Shown one piece after another: positions 5,727 through 10,566 of a stretch of 10,566 nucleotides of DNA. Origin of the DNA: Desulfobacterales bacterium (lineage in GTDB: Bacteria > Desulfobacterota > Desulfobacteria > Desulfobacterales > UBA11574); NCBI GenBank assembly GCA_030145595.1, contig JAQYVG010000113.1:1-10566 (forward strand). Direction: 5' to 3'. Every line of letters begins with the position of its first letter. The first letter of the stretch is position 1. The translations under genes and the position numbers were made by a program. Below the pieces are notes generated by a model. It was not told the DNA's origin. It did not search any database and worked only from the letters and a program-made list of their open reading frames with translations.

Positions 5727-6969
5727 AATCTTTGTACATTGGAAAAGCGTCACAGAGTTCGCTAACCTTTGCTCGTGTAGTTGCAATGAGACTTTCATCA
5801 GCTGTGTTTTTAAGGACATCAACCAGAAGCCCGGCGATAATTTCCATCTGGGCCTCTTGCATACCGCGTGTAGTTATGGCAGGTGTGCCAATGCGGATAC
5901 CACTCGTTATAGTAGGGCTTAAATCCTCGAACGGTATAGAATTTTTATTGATGGTAATTCCGGCACGGCTCAAAATGTCTTCGGCCTCTTTTCCGGTTAT
6001 ATTCAAATTTCTAAGATCCACAATAATCATGTGGTTATCAGTACCACCGGATATCAGTTTTAAGCCTGCGTCCATCAAATGCATTGCTAAGGCTTTGGCA
6101 TTTTTTACAATATTTACCTGATAATCTATGAATGATTCATCCAGGGCTTCTTTGAATGCGACAGCCTTTGCGGCAATGACATGCATCAGCGGTCCACCCT
6201 GAATCCCGGGGAAGATCTCTTTGTTCAAGACGGTAGCGTAATCTTCTTTAGCTAAAATCAGGCCCCCGCGTGGTCCTCTCAATGTTTTGTGCGTCGTCGA
6301 AGTGACAACATCCGCAAACGGTGTTGGAGACGGATGAATTCTTGCCGCCACCAGGCCGGCGATGTGCGCCATGTCCACCATTAAAAGGGCGTTAACCGAT
6401 TCAGCTATTTGGGCAAAGGCTTTAAAGTCAATTGTGCGCGGGTAGGCGCTGGCTCCGGCAACGATCATTTTAGGTTTGTGCTTGTGTGCCAGCTGCGCCA
6501 CTTCATCATAGTCGATGGTTTCTGTTTCTTTGTTGACGCCATAGGAACAGAAATTGTAAAACCTTCCTGAAAAATTGGCCGGACTTCCGTGTGTAAGATG
6601 CCCTCCATGGGACAAGTCCATCCCAAGCACCGTATCCCCCGGCTCCAGCAGAGCAAAATAGACAGCCATGTTAGCCTGTGATCCCGAGTGCGGCTGAACA
6701 TTAGCGTAAGCAGCATCAAACAGTTCTTTGGCGCGATCAATAGCAAGTTTTTCGGCAACATCAACGTATTCGCATCCGCCATAGTAGCGCTTACTCGGAT
6801 AACCCTCGGCATACTTATTTGTGAGAACGCTGGCCTGAACAGCCATAACCGCCCGGCTGGCAATATTCTCCGATGCGATCATTTCCAGCGTGCTTTCCTG
6901 TCTGGCAAGTTCACGTTCAATTGCACCGGCAATCTCAGGATCTATTTGCTCAATAAGCTTTGCGTACAA
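5725..6969 (-). CDS. glyA: Serine hydroxymethyltransferase
   Basis: A 414-residue fold-type I PLP enzyme that interconverts serine and glycine and charges tetrahydrofolate as 5,10-methylene-THF. Signatures in order: QESTLEMIASENIASRAV (24-41), NKYAEGYPSKRYYGG (51-65), VQPHSGSQANMAVYFALL (91-108), DLSHGGHLTHG (118-128), VDMAHIAGLVAA (198-209, with the PLP-contacting Asp and His), TSTTHKTLRGPRGG (223-236, with Lys228 as the Schiff-base lysine), SGGTDNHMIIVDLR (307-320) and SGIRIGTPAITTRGM (356-370). The start is taken as TTG at 6967-6969: it has GAGAGG nine bases upstream and no ATG or GTG lies in frame above it. A rare TTG start may lower translation. The gene heads the glyA-deaminase-nrdR group and has its own likely promoter at 7211-7239 with a leader of about 235 bases. 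Confidence 0.96.
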   Translation of the reverse strand: MYAKLIEQIDPEIAGAIERELARQESTLEMIASENIASRAVMAVQASVLTNKYAEGYPSKRYYGGCEYVDVAEKLAIDRAKELFDAAYANVQPHSGSQANMAVYFALLEPGDTVLGMDLSHGGHLTHGSPANFSGRFYNFCSYGVNKETETIDYDEVAQLAHKHKPKMIVAGASAYPRTIDFKAFAQIAESVNALLMVDMAHIAGLVAARIHPSPTPFADVVTSTTHKTLRGPRGGLILAKEDYATVLNKEIFPGIQGGPLMHVIAAKAVAFKEALDESFIDYQVNIVKNAKALAMHLMDAGLKLISGGTDNHMIIVDLRNLNITGKEAEDILSRAGITINKNSIPFEDLSPTITSGIRIGTPAITTRGMQEAQMEIIAGLLVDVLKNTADESLIATTRAKVSELCDAFPMYKD

Positions 6970-7003
6970 ATCTTTGTACCTCTCTGATAACGAATAATAC
7001 TTA

Positions 7004-7022
7004 ATCGAGCGAAACGCTCGAT
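7004..7022. promoter_or_regulatory. Hairpin in the glyA leader, close to the start codon
   Basis: ATCGAGCG (7004-7011) and CGCTCGAT (7015-7022) form a perfect 8-bp stem with a three-base loop, 34 bases upstream of the glyA TTG. A short AT-rich stretch follows it on the minus strand. It could be an attenuator or mRNA-stabilising stem; no riboswitch family is recognised. Confidence 0.45.
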
Positions 7023-7164
7023 GTCCGTTGTTCGTTGTCTGTTGTCCGTAGCTAATTTAGAGGAATTAAAGTCTTGATTTATAAATCTTCAGCCAAAGCG
7101 TTATCATAACACCTGATAAAATGAGTTAGATTTACAACTGACAACGGACGACAAACAACTGACA
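7022..7164. repeat. Inverted repeat of TTGTCCGTTGT words in the glyA leader
   Basis: The arms at about 7022-7051 and 7135-7164 are reverse complements at 24 of 30 positions by eye, with an 83-base spacer. Each arm is itself made of variants of GTTGTCCGTTGT. Directly adjoining the right arm is ATTGAGTT/AACTCAAT (7166-7183), a compact stem. All would lie within the transcribed leader if the promoter at 7211-7239 is used. Confidence 0.7.
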
Positions 7165-7210
7165 CATTGAGTTTTAACTCAATCAGGGTGTTCATACCAT
7201 ATGATGGTCT

Positions 7211-7239
7211 TTTATACAAAAAGAAACACAAGATGTCCA
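7211..7239 (-). promoter_or_regulatory. Predicted sigma-70-type promoter for the glyA group
   Basis: On the minus strand, TGGACA (7234-7239) lies 17 bases before TATAAA (7211-7216). Each box matches five of six consensus positions and the spacing is optimal. Transcription would begin near 7204 and give a leader of about 235 bases before the glyA TTG. The 399-base break after rpiB agrees with an independent promoter here. Confidence 0.5.
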
Positions 7240-7345
7240 ACCCTTTAACACCGCGGATGACATTTTATTTTGATCTTGAAAGCCTGGTCCTCTGGGCCTC
7301 CGGCTCGTAGAGACATGAGCCTACGCCTCGGAGAGCCAAGCCTGT

Positions 7346-7358
7346 CCCGCATTGCGGG
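7346..7358 (-). terminator. GC hairpin just after rpiB
   Basis: CCCGC-ATT-GCGGG lies 10 bases beyond the rpiB stop codon. On the minus strand an A-rich run precedes it (TAAAGAATC) but no T-run follows, so termination would be inefficient or Rho-assisted. A second weak stem (GGCTC/GAGCC) lies near 7300-7320. The rest of 7240-7345 holds nothing recognisable. Confidence 0.35.
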
Positions 7359-7368
7359 GGATTCTTTA

Positions 7369-7818
7369 CTAGCCCGGCTGATCGAACTTTTCTATGCGCA
7401 TCCGGTGACGTCCGCCGTCAAACGGTGTTTCCAGCCATGCTCTTGTCAATTCCAGGGCAAGTCCTTCTCCGATAACACGCCCACCCAGCACCAGAATGTT
7501 GGAATCGTTGTGACGCCTGCTCATAATCGCGCTAAAAAGATCGCTGCAAAGCGCTGCCCGCACGTGCGGGAATCTGTTGGCGACCATGGACATGCCTATT
7601 CCGGTGCCGCAAAGGAGTATGCCGCGCTTGAATTTTCCGGTTGAAACCATAGAGGCAACCTTCACTCCAAAGTCCGGATAATCGACTGAATCTTGGCTAT
7701 GCGTGCCGACATCCTCAACCTTGATACCCTTGTTTTCGATGAACGTTTTGAGTTTCTCCTTTAAATCATATGCGCCATGATCACATCCGATGATAATCGG
7801 GGTCTTGTCTGCTTCCAT
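7369..7818 (-). CDS. rpiB: Ribose-5-phosphate isomerase B
   Basis: A 149-residue member of the RpiB/LacAB family, catalysing ribose-5-phosphate to ribulose-5-phosphate interconversion in the pentose phosphate pathway. Seen in the sequence: IIIGCDHGAYDLKE (8-21, with the phosphate/substrate-contacting Asp13 and His14), DVGTHS and VDYPDF (36-50), LLCGTGIGMSMVANR (68-82, with Cys70 as the expected catalytic base and the anion-binding GTGIG loop), RHNDSNILVLGGRVIG (102-117). The length is normal for bacterial RpiB. The ATG at 7816-7818 is preceded by AAAGGGAT. It begins 12 bases after the rpmF stop, so the two are likely co-transcribed from the rpmF promoter. It supplies ribose phosphate for nucleotide synthesis, in keeping with the downstream deoxynucleotide genes. 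Confidence 0.95.
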   Translation of the reverse strand: MEADKTPIIIGCDHGAYDLKEKLKTFIENKGIKVEDVGTHSQDSVDYPDFGVKVASMVSTGKFKRGILLCGTGIGMSMVANRFPHVRAALCSDLFSAIMSRRHNDSNILVLGGRVIGEGLALELTRAWLETPFDGGRHRMRIEKFDQPG

Positions 7819-7830
7819 GATGTTATCCCT

Positions 7831-8010
7831 TTACTGTTCGATATCAATGACACTGCGGCCCTTGTAAGTTCCGCAGCTTGAGCAGGCATGGTGAGAAAGC
7901 ACGGCCTCTCCGCACTGGGGGCAGGCCGACAGGTTTGTCCCCATGACCCCCTGGTGGGTTCGTCGTTTATTGCGTTTTGATTTGGATTTTTTGCGTTTTG
8001 GCACTGCCAT
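7831..8010 (-). CDS. rpmF: 50S ribosomal protein L32
   Basis: A 59-residue protein on the large ribosomal subunit. It begins MAVPKRKKSKSKRNKRRTHQ, the basic start characteristic of L32. A zinc-binding set follows: Cys30 and Cys33 (CPQC), then Cys43 and Cys46 (CSSC), as in zinc-containing L32 proteins. It ends CGTYKGRSVIDIEQ. The ATG at 8008-8010 has a perfect AGGAGG six bases away. It is short enough to be missed by ORF length filters. In many bacteria rpmF is followed by plsX and fab genes; here rpiB follows directly after 12 bases. The presence of the zinc ligands argues against a zinc-free paralogue. Confidence 0.96.
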   Translation of the reverse strand: MAVPKRKKSKSKRNKRRTHQGVMGTNLSACPQCGEAVLSHHACSSCGTYKGRSVIDIEQ

Positions 8011-8032
8011 TTAAAACCTCCTAACTATATGT

Positions 8033-8060
8033 ATTATAAAAATATTCTTTAAATTGCCAT
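8033..8060 (-). promoter_or_regulatory. Predicted promoter for rpmF-rpiB
   Basis: A perfect TATAAT (8033-8038 on the minus strand) has ATGGCA (four of six matches to TTGACA) 16 bases upstream at 8055-8060. Transcription would start about 15 bases before the rpmF ATG, leaving just room for the AGGAGG. A perfect TTGACA also lies at 8105-8110, but the hexamer 17 bases downstream of it (TACTTA) is a poor -10. The 144-base gap to recD2 fits a promoter here. Confidence 0.5.
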
Positions 8061-8154
8061 TCTGGCTCAAAAGTTGAGATTTAAGTAATTGATACAATGA
8101 GGATTGTCAAGGAATATCCGGGTTGGCGTTATGATTAGTTGTGAAAAATACGGG

Positions 8155-10347
8155 CTAACTGTCTCGAAGTCTGAAAGCAAGACTTGTAAGACGCTGATGG
8201 GGTTTGTTGTTTTTCAAGGCAATTGTCAGGGCTTTTTGGGTACCGATAAGGATTACCAGTTTTGCACCTCGCGTAATAGCCGTGTAAAGCAGGTTGCGCT
8301 GGAGAAGAAAAAAATGCTGTGTCAAAATGGGTACAATCACGGCAGGATATTCCGAGCCCTGGGATTTATGTACTGATATGGCGTATGCCAGCGATAGTTC
8401 ATCAAGTTCTGCAAAATCGTAATTAACGGGTCTTCCATAGTAGTCTACAGACAGCTGTTTTTGTTCCACGTCAACCGATATGACGGTTCCGATATCGCCG
8501 TTAAAAACTTCTTTCTGATAGTTGTTCTTCAAATGCATGACTTTATCATCCGGCCTGAAACCGATGCCTTTGGCTTTGGTGTCCGCCGGGCTCGGGTTCA
8601 GCACCCTTTGAAGCACCTGGTTCAGGTTAATTGTACCCACGACACCTTTGTGCATGGGCGTTAAAACCTGAACATCATTCACGTGATCAAATTTATATCG
8701 CCGGGGAATTCTTTCGCTACATAATTCAACGATTGTCTTTAACACCTTGTCAGGATTACGCTGTTCGATGAAGTAGAATTCGGAGAGGCCTTCCGTGTTG
8801 TCGATACTTGTCAGGTCGGGTATTTCCCCACGGCGAACCCTATGGGCATTGAGAACAATGGGGCTCTCTTTGGCCTGCCTGAAAATCTTTTTGAGTTCGA
8901 ATGTACGTATTCTTTTTGATGCGATCATATCCGCAAGAACATTGCCGGGCCCGACCGACGGAAGCTGGAAAATATCACCAACCAGAATTAGCGTTGATGT
9001 CACCGGAAGCGCTTTCAACAGATGAAACATCAGCGCAGTGTCCACCATGGAGGCTTCGTCGACAATTAGCGCATCTGCATCCAGAGGATTGTCCTGATTC
9101 TTTTCAAAAAGATTGATGGTAAAATTGTATCCTAAAAGTTTGTGAATGGTAGATGCCTTTCTGCGGGTAACCTCTGACAGACGGCGGGCTGCCCGTCCGG
9201 TAGGTGCTGCCAGCAGGATCTCTTTGCCCATGCTTTCAAATATAGCGGTAATCGATCTGATCAGGGTCGTTTTGCCGGTTCCGGGACCTCCGGTAATAAT
9301 GGCAACCCGGTGGGAAAGGATCTCTTCCAGGACGCTGAGCTGCTCGGAAGAAGGTTTAATGGCGAGCTTTTCTACAATTTTTGTCGTAATCTGCTCCTGA
9401 TCAAGGGCAGCGGTTGTTACGGGTACGGACAATATGGCTTGCAGCCTGTTGGCAATACCGGTTTCTGCCTCGTGAAGCGCTTTGGTGTAAATGATCGCTG
9501 CATCAGGATCTTGAGGCATTTTTTCCACAACGATCTCTTTTTCATCTGCAAGAACTGCGAGAATTGATTTGACACTGTCGCTTTCAATCTTAAGAAGCTT
9601 GGCGCAGCGCTGTAACAGCTCTTCCTCATAAGCAAAAATGTGCCCATCATCAGCGAACTGTGACATTTGAAAGATAATACATGATTTGATTCTGGCGGGC
9701 TCGTCTTTGCCGACACCCATTTTCAATGCAATGGTATCCGCTAAATGAAAACCAATTCCGGGTATATCAACCGCCATGCGATATGGGTTACTCTGGATGG
9801 CATTGACCGCATCCAGGCCGTATGCTTTGAGCACTTTCCCACTATAGGACGTATTGACCCCATATTCCTGCAGAAACTGCATAAGGCCCCGAACCGCATG
9901 CTGTTCCTTCCAGGCTTGGGTTATTGAAGCGGCTTTGCTTCTCCCTATACCTGAAACTTCCAGCAGTTTTGCCGGATTTGTTTCGATAACTTCGAGGGTG
10001 TGTTCCTTAAAGTGATCGACCAGCTTATCCGCCATTGCAGTGCCGATTCCTTTGATAAAGCCTGATTTCAGGTAATTCTTTATGCCGTCAACAGACGCCG
10101 GCAGGGTTACTTCATACGACTGAATTTTAAGCTGCTGGCCGTATCTGGGATGGGTCTCCCAGGTACCTTTGATTTTAAGGGCTTCACCCGGACTGACAGC
10201 CGGCATGTAACCGACAACCGTTACAAGCGTATGGGTAGAGTCGGTCTTTAATCTGGCGATGGTATAGTGGTTCTCTTCGTTATAATAGGTGATTCTTTCA
10301 AGGTGGCCCTCAAGGGTGGTCATGGGGCTGGATAAGTTAGTTCTCAT
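8155..10347 (-). CDS. recD2: RecD2-type (RecD/TraA family) SF1B DNA helicase
   Basis: The 730 residues match RecD2, the stand-alone 5'-to-3' helicase found without RecB and RecC. An N-terminal OB-like domain (about 8-80) precedes helix-hairpin-helix repeats (FIKGIGTAMADKLVDHF 97-113; LLEVSGIGRSKAASI 128-142; VDIPGIGFHLADTIALKMG 193-211). Motor motifs: Walker A GGPGTGKTT (353-361); motif Ia AAPTGRAARRLSE (380-392); Walker B ALIVDEASMVD (426-436); motif III LVGDIFQLPSVGPGNVL (455-471); an SH3-like insert near 600-645; motifs V/VI SLAYAISVHKSQGSEYPAVI (652-671) and LLYTAITRGAKLVILIG (686-702). The family acts in DNA repair and recombination. The start is uncertain: Met1 and Met9 (codon at 10321-10323) both lack a good ribosome binding site, and homologues commonly begin near MTTLEGHLERIT, which favours Met9. 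No recB or recC is nearby. Confidence 0.95.
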   Translation of the reverse strand: MRTNLSSPMTTLEGHLERITYYNEENHYTIARLKTDSTHTLVTVVGYMPAVSPGEALKIKGTWETHPRYGQQLKIQSYEVTLPASVDGIKNYLKSGFIKGIGTAMADKLVDHFKEHTLEVIETNPAKLLEVSGIGRSKAASITQAWKEQHAVRGLMQFLQEYGVNTSYSGKVLKAYGLDAVNAIQSNPYRMAVDIPGIGFHLADTIALKMGVGKDEPARIKSCIIFQMSQFADDGHIFAYEEELLQRCAKLLKIESDSVKSILAVLADEKEIVVEKMPQDPDAAIIYTKALHEAETGIANRLQAILSVPVTTAALDQEQITTKIVEKLAIKPSSEQLSVLEEILSHRVAIITGGPGTGKTTLIRSITAIFESMGKEILLAAPTGRAARRLSEVTRRKASTIHKLLGYNFTINLFEKNQDNPLDADALIVDEASMVDTALMFHLLKALPVTSTLILVGDIFQLPSVGPGNVLADMIASKRIRTFELKKIFRQAKESPIVLNAHRVRRGEIPDLTSIDNTEGLSEFYFIEQRNPDKVLKTIVELCSERIPRRYKFDHVNDVQVLTPMHKGVVGTINLNQVLQRVLNPSPADTKAKGIGFRPDDKVMHLKNNYQKEVFNGDIGTVISVDVEQKQLSVDYYGRPVNYDFAELDELSLAYAISVHKSQGSEYPAVIVPILTQHFFLLQRNLLYTAITRGAKLVILIGTQKALTIALKNNKPHQRLTSLAFRLRDS

Positions 10348-10422
10348 GGATGGTTATACCTTGAACGGTTAAAATTTGAGCTTTTAGATTCTTAAATTTA
10401 GACGAAATAATCCGGTTGCCTC

Positions 10423-10482
10423 ATTGATGATTTTCGATTGATGATTGACGGAGCGAAGCGTAGATCCCGATTTATCGGGGAT
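10423..10482. repeat. Direct repeat plus hairpin upstream of recD2
   Basis: ATTGATGATT occurs twice, at 10423-10432 and 10437-10446, separated by TTCG. A CCCGAT-TT-ATCGGG hairpin follows within 10464-10482. This is another example of short-word reiteration in an intergenic space. The stretch 10348-10422 is AT-rich and should contain the recD2 promoter, but no clear pair of boxes is seen. Confidence 0.5.
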
Positions 10483-10515
10483 GATTTAAGGATGGCAGTC
10501 ATTTTTATATAAATT

Positions 10516-10566
10516 GATGGAGTGACACGCGGCGCAAGCGCCTGCGCTGCGCGAGCGACTTCCATC
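10516..10566. repeat. GC-rich imperfect palindrome at the window edge
   Basis: GATGGAGTGACACGCGGCGC at the left is matched by the reverse complement of the right end (GATGGAAGTCGCTCGCGC), with a centre of GCGCCTGCGC. Mismatches are few but indels are present. The tip (TTGATGG) recalls the start of the 17-base repeat. It may continue beyond the window. Confidence 0.55.

Noticed and set aside
5728..6978. Shared word TACAAAGATT at both the glyA start and the glyA stop
   Set aside because: Ten bases only; likely chance, although the duplication could in principle mark a recombination point.
7260..7368. Possible tRNA or small RNA in the GC-rich stretch after rpiB
   Set aside because: The stems do not form a cloverleaf and no T-loop or anticodon arm could be placed.
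1..10566. CRISPR array, phage genes, toxin-antitoxin or defence system
   Set aside because: No regularly spaced direct repeats with unique spacers, and no genes of such families; the repeats present are palindromic and intergenic. RecD2 alone does not indicate a defence locus.

Overview
The window looks like chromosomal DNA of an anaerobic Desulfobacterota (classical deltaproteobacterial) organism, probably a sulfate reducer of the Desulfobacterales type. This is inferred from three things: an acetylene-hydratase-like molybdenum/tungsten enzyme, the gene order rpiB-glyA-dCMP deaminase-nrdR, and intergenic spaces crowded with palindromic repeats. No rRNA or tRNA marker is present, so the assignment rests on gene content only.

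All intact genes lie on the minus strand, so the window reads right to left. At the right is recD2 (8155-10347), a stand-alone RecD-type helicase. Next come rpmF (7831-8010, ribosomal protein L32) and rpiB (7369-7818), 12 bases apart. After a 399-base leader-like gap come glyA (5725-6969), a dCMP deaminase gene (5059-5511) and nrdR (4566-5021). These three form a deoxynucleotide and one-carbon module: GlyA supplies methylene-tetrahydrofolate, dCMP deaminase supplies dUMP for thymidylate, and NrdR represses ribonucleotide reductase genes.

To the left is a pair of genes that look richer in G and C: a divergent TrpD-like phosphoribosyltransferase (3115-4236) and a cytoplasmic Mo/W-bisMGD oxidoreductase of the acetylene hydratase-like branch (758-2980). 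A perfect 17-base inverted repeat (733-749 and 4551-4567) brackets exactly these two genes. Just outside the left copy lies the broken 3' end of a REP-associated (Y1/RAYT) transposase gene (520-684). The TrpD homologue has lost key anthranilate-binding residues. The oxidoreductase lacks the Asp that is catalytic in acetylene hydratase. Both substrates are therefore unknown, and this pair is the best candidate for something undescribed.

The left end (1-519) is AT-rich. It holds the start of a small membrane-anchored protein (1-116, minus) and a good sigma-70-like promoter, and is otherwise empty. The intergenic regions carry at least three kinds of repeat: a 158-base near-perfect palindrome (4255-4412), loose inverted repeats made of reiterated short words (3035-3099, 5602-5697, 7022-7164), and the GATGNNNTCGTAAAAAG motif that overlaps the stop codons of both nrdR and glyA.
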